From contig CM045989.1 in NCBI GenBank assembly GCA_025175895.1, forward strand, positions 133,747,272 to 133,811,271: a stretch of DNA of 64,000 nucleotides, written 5' to 3'. Source of the stretch: Wurfbainia villosa. Its lineage: Eukaryota; Streptophyta; Magnoliopsida; Zingiberales; Zingiberaceae. The notes beneath the pieces were generated by a model. It saw only the letters and a program-made list of their open reading frames with translations, was not told the origin of the DNA and made no database searches. The position numbers and the translations under genes are program-made. This document shows positions 46,036 to 58,505 of this stretch, piece by piece (within the stretch, counting starts at the first letter, position 1; every line of letters starts with the position of its first letter).

Positions 46036-46075
46036 AAAGAAACTAGGTGTTTTTTTCCCCTTAAACTTGTTGCAG

Positions 46076-47811
46076 ATATCTTCAATTGCTCGAATTCGAG
46101 ATGAGTTGGCTTATGCAACCCATACGGGTAGGATCGCGTTTCTCCGAAAGACGAACGAATCTCGGAGTTTTAAAAGATTTATTTTAATTTAGAATAATTA
46201 TAACTATTGCGAGTATGTAGTGGAAATGAAAATAATGATATTTTTATTTTATTTGGTTTACAATTTTGATTGGGTTGCTAGTCCAAGGCCCGTAGTTCTC
46301 CCGAGAGCTGTCTCGATGAGCAATTCATTAAATCCCCTCCGACTCAAGAACTTTCAACTTCAAAGGATTTCGCTTTTTACAAAGAATATAGATGGGTAAT
46401 AGACTGTCCACTCTTGAAGTTAAGTACAATAAGCGAAAATAGATTAATGAAATACAAGAACTTTATATCGACACTTAAATGGATCAAGAGGTAGCCGCGG
46501 AGTGTCGAAAGATCGCCTTATTCGTGGAGTAAGAATTTTTGTGGATGAGCAAGAATTGTAGCAGCACTTCGACGTAGTTCAGATTTTCTACTCAGATCCG
46601 ATAGAGCATATATTTTATAAACCTTTTTCAGTCGACTCCACATCAGCCCGTCGATATGAAATTCGTGGTCTTCCAATCGACTGAAACCTCTCCAATCGAC
46701 TCCATGTCACCCGTCTCCGCATCGGAAAATTTGCCTCTTCAGTCGACTGAAACCATTTCCATCTGCGTCGCACGATCTCCGATCGATCACCAGTTGATCC
46801 TGCCAAATAGGTATCTAGTCAACTGATACATATCCAGTCGACTGTACTTCAGTCGACTGATCCCTATAAGACAAGATTAGCACAGATAGATAATATAAAG
46901 TGTGATAGCAGTAGTAATACTGCTCGATCTCGACTATTAAGTCTCACGCGGACTTTTCGTCGGATCGACGCCTAGCTTTGTCCCTTTACAAAGGACCTGA
47001 CCTTACCTCTTTACTCGAGGCTTACCTGTCGGCTACTTGCCGAACTTTCCGATCTTGACATATGATCTGACCCACCAGGACTTCCACCAGCCGTTCGGTC
47101 TGCCTGACCCAACTGGACTTTTTGTCGATTGTCCGGTCTCTTGACCCAATCGGTCTTCATGTCAAATGTTCGGTCCACGTGGCCCATCTGGATTTCATGC
47201 ATGATATCTGTTCCTCCTGATCTGTCAAGATACTTACCTAGTATCTGGTCAACTCGATCTACTAGGACTTCCTATTAAGTTTGCATATTTAACATTGATA
47301 TTAGAACACAAATGAATCCTAATATTTTACTTTGATTCATACATCAAAATAAAAAAGTGATACTCAACAATACGTTCTTCCGGAAAAATGGATTTCGTTA
47401 CATACATACATGCACCCTTGGTAATGTCTACACCTTTGGGCCAACTTTTCGAGCATAGCATTCCCACACATCGCGACAACATTTGGCTGAATTTTGGATG
47501 GTCGAGCCGGAGATAGCATTTGCTAATCTAGAGGTACTATATTGCTTATTCGGTTATCCTAGCAAATATGAACCTAGCATCGATGCAGCCTAGTACAATT
47601 CAGTAGCATTTTATTTAAATCTGGTATTTGGTTTTTACTTGCTTCAGTACATATTTTCAGGCCTATATTTTCTGAAACTCCTTGTTATTCCCTCATTGTA
47701 GTTTTCTTAACTATAGGATGATATGAACTATGCTGAGAATTATGTAAAATTTCTTTGTCAATGGTTGCTTGAAAATTGTTGGGAAGACATGCAATTTATG
47801 GTCAAAAACTA
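46076..47811 (+). pseudogene. Cytosolic asparaginyl-tRNA synthetase fragment, split by a solo LTR
   Basis: After a possible splice acceptor (TTGTTGCAG at 46067-46075) comes ISSIARIRDELAYATHT (46076-46126), the solo LTR, then FFRKNGFRYIHT (from 47375), VYTFGPTFRA, a TAG where Glu is expected, HLAEFWMVEPEIAFANLE (to 47533), an intron 47534-47716 (GT...AG), and DDMNYAENYVKFLCQWLL to FMVKN (47717-47811). FGPTFRAE is class II synthetase motif 2, and the order matches plant AsnRS. The segment between FRYIHT and VYTFGP is deleted, and everything else of the enzyme is absent. It charges tRNA-Asn in the intact protein; this copy cannot. Confidence 0.87.
46127..47369 (-). mobile_element. Solo LTR in the AsnRS fragment, duplication ATACG
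   Basis: ATACG is at 46122-46126 and 47370-47374, and excision joins the AsnRS codons exactly in frame (YATHT-FFRKNG). The + right end is ACTCAACA; the left end reads GGTAGG, so the expected TG is mutated to GG. It contains CAGTCGACTG motifs at 46630-46860 and GGTCTGCCTGACCCAACTGG-type repeats at 47030-47200 related to those in the TRIM centre. Orientation is inferred from resemblance to the A-group LTR plan. Confidence 0.8.
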
Positions 47812-48545
47812 TAATCAATATTTTTTGGTGACAAATATAACCTACTTTTATTATCAGTATTTTTTTATTAATATAGTTCACATTGTCAAATTTATCAGCA
47901 TGTTTGTGATTAATATTTACATTGCCATATTTGCCAATATTTTGTGATTAATATTATTCATATTATCATATTCTTCATCTATGTTTTCCATTAAATTTTA
48001 TTTTCATGTAGTGTTTAACATGATCATTATTTTAGTAGGATTGTGACTTTTAACATTGTTTATATTTACTATTTTTTTCAAGAGAAATCTGACTCAAGCA
48101 GGGACGTCACGTCCTTGGGTGGTTGCCTTCTTTGTGCAATAAAAAAAAATGTTTTTTGCTTTCTTTTACCTATCTAAAAAGAGAAGGTTTATGCTCTTTA
48201 TTTGACTTTTGATCATTAGTTCTATCTTTCAATCACCATATGCTTCTTGATAAATATTAGTATCTTTGTGCCAATTGATACAATCATAATATAAGATTTT
48301 AGAGTGCTATATATCTAAACTATGAATTTTTTAAGTATAGTCTCATATCTTTTCATGCTATGTCAATCGTTATAATCGCACAATATAAGATTTTGAAGGA
48401 TTGCCTATTTTAGTGGGTATCTAAATCATTATTATATGAAAGAGAAATTAAAACTCGAACTGGTGCATGATAGTTACTTCTTTAGCATTTCATCCAATTA
48501 TGTTGTGCATTTTATTCTACCTATACTACCATTGAAGGTTAGTCT
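47812..48545. other. AT-rich sequence after the AsnRS fragment
   Basis: Homology to AsnRS stops after FMVKN. 47820-47960 repeats TTTGTGATTAATATT phrases. No gene seen. It continues beyond the CACTA element at 63333. Confidence 0.5.
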
Positions 48546-48548
48546 AAT

Positions 48549-49110
48549 CACTACAAGAAAAATGGAGAATAATGACGAAAGTAATTTGTCGCTAATAACA
48601 TTAATTCACCGCTAAATATATTTTGCGACGAAAGTAATTCGTCGCTAGATTCGTCGTAATAAGCTTGTCGCTAAGACACATTCGCGACGAATTAAAATAA
48701 TTTCGTCGTTAATATTACTGACAGAACTTAAAACATTGTAAAAAATATATCTTTCATCGCAAAATCTCGACACCGAAAACTACGAAATTCACCAATATTA
48801 GCGACGAAATATACACAAATTATCGCTAATAATCAGAAACTTTATCGACGAAATATCTTATTTCATCGCTAACGTCTATTTTTTGGCTAACCACAGAAGC
48901 GGGAGCCCCTCGACTAGCGCTTCGACTAGAGATTATTTTTGCGACGAAAGTTATAAACTTCGTCGCCAAAGTCCTACAACAGTCGAATGCATCGACTGGC
49001 GACTCGACTGATACTCCAACTCTAGCGACGAAATCTATATTTTCGTCACTAACCCGCAAAATCCTGAAGCGGTATATCGACAGTTAGCGACAAAATTTTA
49101 AAAAATCATC
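48549..49110. repeat. Left terminal and subterminal repeats of the CACTA element
   Basis: After the 17-bp TIR, the motifs TTCGTCGCTAA and TTAGCGACGAAA recur in both orientations, about a dozen copies with small changes. In En/Spm such subterminal motifs bind the TNPA protein. Two islands of CGACTAGCG / CGACTGGCGACTCGACTG occur at 48908-48930 and 48980-49016. Confidence 0.88.
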
Positions 49111-49367
49111 GCTAACTAAGAAAATACAGATTTCCAGGATCCATTTTATTTGTATTCAAAATCCTGTAATACAATATCAACCACGCAATTTAAATTAACA
49201 ACATACCACTCACACAATAAAATCAATATATACAATTAAAAACAACTAACATAACATCAAATTTAAGTATCCAAAGCATCCATTTCCACAAATTCATAGT
49301 ATTAAAATGCAAACACACTCAAATCAAGCACAATTTCACTAGCTCAATATTTAAATGGTCACAAACT

Positions 49368-50780
49368 CTAAGGAGGAGGAGGAGGAGGTGGAGCTGAAGC
49401 TGAAGAGGACTCATGCATCAATGATTGTGATGCTCCAGGTGCAAGTCGATTCAGAATTGCTCCGAACATATCTTGTCTTGATCTCATTGATGTCGACTCA
49501 TCTTCGGTGCTAGCTAATCGAACTTGAGTGTTTGCTAGCTCCTCTTTCGCCCCCGCCAATTCTTGCTGGGTGGACTGAAGTTGTTCACGTAGTGCTACGT
49601 TAGTTGTTCTGGAGGAGGAGCTGACATCTGAAGAAGTGGATCTAACTTGTTTTGGCCCACTTCTAAGTCCTCTGATATATCCAGAGCGAACACCGAGTAC
49701 TTGATCACACACCTGATCTGCAATCTGAACTGCATCGATATCATTTCTAGTTTCTTTTGACTGGATGTGTTCATCTTGCAGTCTGACCATTTCACCCTAA
49801 GAATAACAAACACATTATCAATATGTTTACAAAGAATTACTAATATTTAAAAATAACTTTACTAAATTTTATGGATTATATCTTACGTATGCAGTCTCGA
49901 CTCTCTCCCCACTCCATCCCTTTGACGAAGTACAGTGGGTTATATTAAAGATAGTAATCCAAACTTTTCTTTGAGACTGATCGGTCTGAAAAATATTATA
50001 ATGCGTTAATATTAAAAATACCAACCAATATACTTCACATATAAAATTTATACTTACACCGTCGTAATTGTACTGAATGAAGGATTTTAAACCACCTCGA
50101 TGGGTAAATGGTAGTTGTGCTCGATTTTGGGCATTTATTGCTGATCATGTCTACAATATCAAAATTTGTTAAGATAAAACTTAAAACATGAGTTGCATAT
50201 ATTTTAATTTACATATAACGCAGATAATTGGTATAGATTGAGTTACCTGAAATTTCTCTGATTCAAACAGATCGCACATGTAGTTACAATCTTCGTGCGT
50301 CTCACAAAACTCGCTCGGCATATGAAGCCGCTGCTCGGTGGGGGGAAGATGTAGTAGACTCTTATAATGAGTGTGCATCTTATTTTGATTATCTCTGTAC
50401 TTTGCACTCATTAATCTGTCGGTCTCCTTCCTTACCGACATTGCCTCGGCAAAACTTATATCGAAAGCAGCCTGAAAAAAATATCAATATTGAATTTTAA
50501 TAATGAATGATGGTTGATTCTTTAATTATAAAAATACTCGTACTTACTGATAATCAGTCATATATCATCTATTTATTATCCGCAGGGATATGCTTCCAGC
50601 TCTTAGCTTGTAGGGGAGCGAACTTCTTAATTGACAGACCTAACTCTGTAATAAAAGCAGCTGCATTGGTCCCGATAGGGTGACCATCGCTCTTACAAAA
50701 TGTAATGGGTAATCTACCTCATTCCTCGATTTACCGTCGGAGTCGATCGGAGTGTGTGCCTCGTGTCTCTCTATGTGCCG
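49368..50780 (-). pseudogene. TNPA-like CACTA protein (Transposase_24 / Ptta-En-Spm type)
   Basis: Minus strand pieces: a region near 50560-50660 reading AAAFITELGLSIKKFAPLQ and SWKHIPADNK; 50441-50181 with SVRKETDRLMSAKYRDNQNK and LPPTEQRLHMPSEF; and 49790-49368 with QVLGVRSGYIRGLRSGPKQ, a coiled coil (LREQLQSTQQELAGAKEELANTQ) and a proline run at the end. This order matches plant Transposase_24 proteins, which bind subterminal repeats. Short introns between pieces are plausible, and at least one stop lies in the upstream part. The 5' end is not resolved. Confidence 0.78.
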
Positions 50781-51041
50781 GATGAACTGTAAATCAAAGG
50801 ATGCTAACAATTAACAAGTTAAATAAATAGCAAACAAAATAAATGTATTTAAAACCATATAACTAACTAGTAGGAGCAGAAGCACTATCATCCTCAGGCG
50901 TAGGCACAATTAGGGGCGCTCAATTCTCATAGGCGGCATAACTGTGACATAAGCATTATATACATATCGACGTATAAAAAAAGATTATATTAAATACATG
51001 AAATATAAATGAAGAACAAAATAAATACCGTATAAATACAT

Positions 51042-54000
51042 CTAATCACTATCATCATCTGAAAATGATAAATAATCATCTGCCTCAGTATCAATTTCAC
51101 TATCTTCGCCATCGTCAATACGATTACTTTGAGCGCCCATATCTAGATCCACTTGTGCATTTGCCATATTAATTTGGTGATGTTCAACATCTAATCGACA
51201 AAGTTGAGTTATTTCTAAGTCTTCACCGACTACTGAAGTTGAATCATTGGATGAAATCTCTTGGTTTGGCTCCATGATCAAGATATTACCACCCTCAAAA
51301 TCTTCAGATACTTCATCAACTTCAGTTACTTCATATATATCGCGGTGGTGAACCCTTTGCATGACCTTCCAATGACCTCCACGTTTGATATCATTCAAAT
51401 AATACACTTAATTTTCTTGGTTTGCCAAAATGAATGGGTCATCATCATACCATATTTTAGAAGTGTCAATACACGTGAGATCATACTCTTCCACCAACAA
51501 TTTTTTTTTTGGATTACATTGGAACCATTCACACCAAAATAATTGAAATTTATACTGGAAAGAGTAAAATATTTGGACCACATCCTTCAACACACCGAAA
51601 AAATCCAAATTGTCCTCATCGTCAGAGAATGGTACACTGACCCCACTATTCTGAGTAGTTTTGCATGAATCACGGGACGCCGTATGATATCAAATTCCAT
51701 TTACTATGTATGCATCATATAGTTGAACTTCATCATCAGGTCCCATTGCTAAATAATACAACTCATCTATGATATCTGAATTTGTTAAATTTTTTAGGGC
51801 TACAATTTTATCCCTAAATCACAATGGGAAATCTCGCTCGTGATTTTACATCACTTGATCAACATGAACCTTTTGGGACACAAGTTGTAGATGCTCACTG
51901 TATAAAACTTAATCGATTTAAACTCTGTGAATGAAAAAGAATTAAAGTAATAACTTAATGTAAACACTTACTTTCGATATCGGTCGACTTCTTTACAATT
52001 GTTTAGAATGTACCAATGTGCTTTCTTAAACAATGAGAATGACAATTTTCGGCGTTGTTGGTTGCCAAAGACTCTTGTTTCCTGTGAGAAAATACTTAAT
52101 TTGCATTTTGATGGTTTGACATCTTTATTCCGTTCCGACCTAGAAAAACTTGTCTCAATCTGACTCATATACAACGAACTGAAAGTCAAGGCCTCATTTA
52201 CAATATACCCCTCTGCAATAGATCCTTCAGGTCGTGCTTTATTACGAACATATTTTTTTAGCCTTCTCAAATATCGCTCAAAGGGATACATCCATCGTGA
52301 CAAAACTGGCCTAGCCAACATAGCTTCACGAGGTAAATGGAATGTCAAATGGACCATAATGTCAAAAAATGCCGGAGGAAATATCCGTTCCATCTTACAC
52401 AATATTAGGACTATTTGCTCCTCCATTTTACATATGTCCGCTGTGTGTAAAGATTTTGTAGTGATCTTTTTGAAGAAATCACATAACTCAATCAGTGGGC
52501 TACATATGTCCTTTGGGAAAAATTTACGTACAACAACTGGAAGTATTCTTTGTAACAATACATGACAATCATGTGATTTTAGTCCATATATTTTTCCTTC
52601 ATTTGTATTCACATGTCTAGATATATTAGCAGCATAACCATCTGGAAACTTAACTGATTTCAAAAATTCACAAAATTCACGCTTTTCTTCCAATGTCAAC
52701 GTGTAATTTGCAACGACTTCCTGAATTTGTCTCCTACCGACTGTAAATGCAACTCACTCCTTATCCCTATATCTTGCAAGTCTAATCTTGCTTTGAGAGT
52801 GCCCTTTGACTTTTCGTCTATATTTAATAATGCACCAATTAAAGCATCACAGATATTCTTTTCAATATGCATCACATCTAAATTGTGTCTCTACTTTAAA
52901 CCTGACCAATATGGTAACTTAAAAAATATAGACTTCTTTACTTAATTTGTATCATCCGAAGATCGCTGTCGTTTTTTACTAAATAAAGGATGCTTACTGA
53001 ATGTCAATTGGGGCAAGGCGTCTAACTGCGCTAAAATCTCATATCCATTCATTAATCATGGTGGTCCTTCTTTTTCAACCTTTCCATTGAAATCTTTATT
53101 TCTACGCCATGGGTGGTGCACATCCAAGAATCGACGGTGACATGTGTAGCATATTTTACTCTTTAATCCTTGAGATTTGGTTTCATTCAGACATACTGGA
53201 CATGCCTTATAGCCCTTTGTGCTCCATCCAGAAACTGTTCCGTATGCTGGAAAGTCGTGAATGATCCACATCACAATAGCATGTAATCGAAAGACTTGTT
53301 CAGTCGATGCATCATATGCTTCCACCCCATCATCCCATAGCTCCTTTAGTTCATTTATTAGAGGTCGTAGGTATACATCTATCTCTTTGCCAGGTGATCT
53401 AGGCCCAGGAATTAACAGAGACATAATCATATATGGCGGCTTCATCATTTTCCATGGTGGAAAATTATAATTCACAAGTATAACAGGCCACATACTATAA
53501 GCATTTGACATGTTTCCAAATGGATTAAACCCATCAGTAGCCAATCCTAAATGAATATTTCATGGATCACTTGCAAATATTTCATGTGCATTAGCAAATT
53601 CTTTCCATGATTCACTATTAGCTGGGTGTCTTAATACACCATCTGTTTCAACTCGCTTTTCTTTATGCCATATCATCTCTTTAGCTGTATGCTTCAAAAT
53701 AAACATCCTCTTAAGTCTCGATTTCAAAGGAAAATATCGAACAATTTTTTGAGGATTCTTTTTCTTATTCATCCCTTCGTACTTGTATTTGGGCTCCTTG
53801 CACATTGGACATGCATCCTTATTCGCATGCTCATCCCAAAATAATATATAATCATTCTTACATGCATGTATCTTCTCATATGTCAATCCTAACTCTTTCA
53901 ATAATTTTTTGGCTTCATAATAAGACTTTGGAATCACATTCGGTTTAGGAAATGCCTCTTGCAATAACTGAAGTAACATATCAAAAGATTTATGGCTCCA

Positions 54001-54534
54001 GCCATTTAACACCTTCACATGCATTAGCTTCACCACAAAATTGAAAATCGAAAAACTAGTACAATTGGGATAGAGTTCTTTTTGTGCTTCTTCCAACATT
54101 GAAATATAACTTCGTCTACAATCATTTGCATTTGTGTTTACATTTATATCATCTGATTGAGGCTCGTTGTTGGTTATATTTTCTGCATTTTGTAAATCAG
54201 TAAACATGTCTTCAAAATCGTCTTCGAAATCATCTACTTCAACATCAAAATCATTCTCATCTTGATTGACAATATTTATACTGCCAGATGATGTAGAAGC
54301 TTCTCCATGAAAGTTCCAGACTTTATATAGTCTATCGAATCCCCACCTATACAGATGTCCTCACACATAATCCAATTCAAACTGAAACAAATTGCCACAC
54401 CGTCAACACGGACAACGAATTTTCAATAAATTCAGATTGATTATGTAATTTTCTGCCATACTCATAAATTGATTCAACCCATTTATATATTCAGGACTAA
54501 TCCGATTCTGATTCGTTATCCAACTTTTATCCAT
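51042..54534 (-). pseudogene. TNP2-type CACTA transposase (TNPD-like)
   Basis: ATG at 54534 (MDKSWITNQNRISPEY: transposase-associated domain with CPC/CG cysteines). Then the TNP2 core: CPMCKEPKYKYEGMNKKKNPQKI, ATDGFNPFGNMS, LLIPGPRSPGKEIDVYLRPLI, NLDVMHIEKNICDALIG; a DUF4218 part (KSHDCHVLLQRILPVVVRKF, ERYLRRLKKYVRNKARPEGSIAEGY); a DUF4216 part (FGVLKDVVQIFYSF, DDDPFILANQ, VYYLNDIKRGGHWKVMQRV) and an acidic tail. It should cut the element at its ends. Stops at 54405, 54363, 53562, 53058 and 51692 are TGA where Arg is expected; 51410 is TAA where Gln is expected. A frameshift lies near 52740. Confidence 0.92.
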
Positions 54535-55121
54535 ATTTTTGAACCCTGGTTAAACATATATAAAATAATTTATCAACTTAAATGTAGTTATCAAATACAA
54601 AATAATTAAAAAACTTATAATTTAAACCTCACACAACATAATTTACAATTTTCATTATAACTTTTATTTGTCATCGAACATTATAATCTAAGAATAAAAA
54701 AACTTAAACATATCCTATAACCTGAGACTATGTGTCTTGCAAAAAACAACACACAATGAGTAATTAATCTTATGAAAAACAACACACAATGAGCCCTTAA
54801 CCAAGTTTGAGATACTATTGTTGAGCACAAGGTGCATGAATTTAAAAGTTGACTAGCTTCGGATCGGCAAGGTTAGGTAGTGCACTAGTGTAGAAAGATG
54901 ACTCCCATTTAATTGCAAAAATTGAGCTTAATTTTACCATGAATAAGTCCAAATCTAAATGATAAAAAAACCCTAAATTCTTCATCTAACCCCATTCAAA
55001 ATCCTAATGATATATGATTAATCTACAATAACCTTATACCATAACAAAATCCTAAATTCATCATCTAAATGCTAAATTTATCAAGCGAATTGACAGATGT
55101 AATTTCATGTGCGACAAATAG
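54535..55121 (-). mobile_element. CACTA sequence upstream of the transposase start
   Basis: AT-rich, without coding potential. Probably 5' UTR or intron of the transposase transcript; it continues after element A2 at 62418. Confidence 0.55.
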
Positions 55122-55126
55122 ATATC

Positions 55127-56639
55127 TATTGGAGATTTGAGGCCGCTAGAGGGGGGGGTTAATAGCGATGTGCTCGTTCGATGATGGAATTCGTTGTGTT
55201 TGTCTCTACAATTTCGTTAGCGCAGCGGAAATAGAAATAATACAATAACGAAACAAAACAAACACAACTCACAACACGAGATATAACGTGGTTCGGAACC
55301 GAATGGTTCATACTCCACGGATCGAGCTCTAAAGAGCTCTAGTGATGCACACACACTCACTAATCACAAATAACTCCTTCTCGACACAAGTCGGAGGTGG
55401 AGAAACCTCGTACAAGGATTACACTAAGTAATACAAAAGATGCAAACTAATACAAGTAAGAAATACAATACAAGTAAAGAAAAACACTTTACAAGAGCAC
55501 TTTGGTTGCTTAATCTTTGGTTGCCTTGGACTAGCCTTGAAGGACTGGAATAGCACCAACTATTCCCCTTCAAATCGCCCAAGAAAACCCTTGTTTTGAG
55601 TCTTCCACGAGCAGCTGCTTTTATCCTCCATTTTGGCCGATTTCCACTGGCATGATCGCCATAAGGCCCTAGTCGATCGCCAACATCAGAATCGTGAGAC
55701 AACGGCTCAATCAACATTGGACAAGTTCCAACGGAGCATGCTCGTGGCGAACCATCACCAATCGCCGGCCCATGGCGGCCGATCGATCACCAACAATGAT
55801 CGCTACCAATGAGCAATGATCGCTAACACATTTTCACTTTAAGCTAGCAGTCGAACTCAAGTCGACTCACGGCAGTCGAACCGGCCATAATGTCAGTCGA
55901 CTACCAACCTCAAAGATGAGGTTTTAACCCAAGTATGGTGTCCCCATACTTGCTAGACCACCCTTAGCCTAGACCTAAGCCTTTTAGCCACTTCCATCAG
56001 CCTTACGCCTCTCAGATCTCTCCAAGTCATCCATGACTTGTTCATCCATCGCGCTAGTCTTCAGGTGCTTCCATCGGCTATGTAATGCTAACGGTGTCTA
56101 CACCGCCAAGGCACATTGGACTTACGCCGCCAAGACTCCGCTTGAACTTTACGCTGCCAACCATTGGACTTATGCTGCCAAGACTCCACCCTTGGACTTT
56201 ACGCTGTCAATATCAAACCCCTTGGACTTCTCAAATGCCAAGACTCAAGCTTGGACTTTCCCTTGCCAACCCATGTTGAACTTTCCATGCCAAGACCCAT
56301 GCTTGGACTTCCCTTGTGCCAAGTACTCAAGACTTGGACTTTCCCAAATGCTAAGTGTCCCACTTGGACTTTCCATACCAAGTACCAATGACTTGGACTT
56401 TACCTTGCCAAGACCCATGCTTGGACTTTCCCATAATCACATGGTCAACCCTAGTCAACCATCAAAGTCTCCCTCGAGTCAAACTCGAGTCTGGTTAATT
56501 ATAACCTGAGTCGATTGTATAAATAATCTCCCCAAAACATCAACCGACATTAATGTCAAACCACTTTGTCAAACATCGAAACATCACTCGAGTCAAACTC
56601 GAGTCTGGTCAATCGTGACCTGGGCCGATTGCACCAACA
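55127..56639 (-). mobile_element. 3' LTR of A2 (1513 bp)
   Basis: Ends CACCAACA on +. Close to the right LTR outside the tract at about 55640-55900. Confidence 0.92.
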
Positions 56640-56653
56640 ATCTCCCCCTTTTT
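56640..56653 (-). other. Polypurine tract of A2
   Basis: The minus strand reads AAAAAGGGGGAGAT, identical to A1. Confidence 0.85.
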
Positions 56654-58505
56654 GATGTTTGACAAAACAAACCTTGAGTTAGGCCACTAACTCAAATTCC
56701 CTTACCAATTTTCCAAATTGGTAATTTAACCTTCTCCCCCTTTTTGACATACATCAAAAAGGTTATCTCTCCAAGGAGGTCAATGTCTCATGTCCCAATG
56801 AGATATTACAATCTCCCCCTTGATCCAAAAATACCTAGGATGTCTACCATCTTCCTAGTGATAAGTCCCATATCACTCAAGAGAGGCAATCCTATACTCT
56901 CTCCCAATTTCCAAATTGGGTTTCTAAAAATTCCATCAATTTTCTCAATTGATGATACTCTCCCAATAACTTCTCCCCCTTCAAGAAGAGAAACACATCC
57001 ATCATCCCAAGATGGATAACTCCCCCTAAAGGCTTGCTCCCCCTTGACCATTGCACCAACAATGTCCTTGGGAAGTCCCTAAGCCAATAAGAACTCTAAA
57101 CCATCAAAATTAAGGTTCTAAGTTCAAACATGAACTCTTCCACCCTTAAATTTGATACTTTGACCCAACACCTCTCCAAATCCATATCCAATGGATTTTC
57201 ACTCGTTCTAATATTTTCCAAAGCATATCCTAAGGTAAGGAGTGATTAGGAACCTTTACCATACCTGAACACGGGCTAAACAACCTTGTTTTTCTCGAAA
57301 TCGACAGCAAATCGACTACTTACAAAGAATCAATCGATCACTCACATCGATCGTGCCATCGTAGCCGATCGACTGATAACTGAAATTCTCGAATTTCAGC
57401 TATCAGAATCGAATTTTGAAAAGTCATAAGTAATTTTACGTATATCGAAAAATCACAAAATTTGATACTTATATTACTTATAGTTAATACAATGGGTGAA
57501 AAATATTTGAAAATTATTTTACCCCTAAAATATCAAAATTGATACAAAATCCAAAAGTAAAGAAAAATTTCAATATTTTAGCTCACTTTGTATCAATTTC
57601 ATCAATGGTTGCTATCAAAAGATAGACTTCACCAAGATTTTCTAAAATGATTTTAAAATATTTTCAAAACCTTATTTTGGATCATATTCCTTGGGCTCTA
57701 TGTACATGACTTGTACACAAGCTTTCCCAATGATCCACTTATGAAATTAGATGAGTTATAGTCCATCTAGATGCAAAAACTATGCACCTTGAACTCAACT
57801 CATATCCTAGCATCTCACATGTTTCTAGAGTGTATAAATACACATACATGTCAATGTAATGTGAGATGAGGGTTTTGTTCTCCCTAAACTAGGGTTTCAT
57901 GTATTTTTCTAAGACAACTCTACTTGATTCCCTTATAAATGAGACTCCAAGTCATGCCAGTGTCCTTAAATCAATTTTAATCAAATAAATGCATGAAATG
58001 ATCATGACATAATAATAGCAAAAATAAATCATGGCTAATGATCATGATGTCATGACATATGATATAAAACTAAAGCACATGACATTTAAATCCTTAATCC
58101 TAAACATGATCATGACATTTTAAATGATCAGAAATAAATATGATGTCATGACATGCTATATGACAAATCAAGGCATGACAAATAAAAAGTATAGGTATAA
58201 TAATACCCAAATTTTAATATTAATTACCTTTTGAGATAATTAAGTATATTTTTCCATATTACTACTAATCTTCCTAGTGTGCTAAAAACCCAAAATGACA
58301 CACTAACCTCTAAATCTAAATTGTGTCAATTTGATCAATTTATCAAACTTTTCAAATACTATTGGCACATCCTAAAATCTTTTAGGATCAAAGCTCAAAT
58401 GTATTTCCAAGGTAACCATAACCTTGAAAATTAACCTAGAATGCCACCTTTGCCATGGTTGAGTTAACTACCCATCCAAACAAGGTTGACATACCCTAAA
58501 CCTAT
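56654..58505 (-). mobile_element. Non-coding 3' internal region of A2
   Basis: Related along its length to 35647-37469 in A1. No coding region and no trace of pol. Confidence 0.8.

Noticed and set aside
49368..49400. Proline run as a sign of an extensin-like host gene
   Set aside because: The rest of the protein is Transposase_24, and it lies between CACTA ends.
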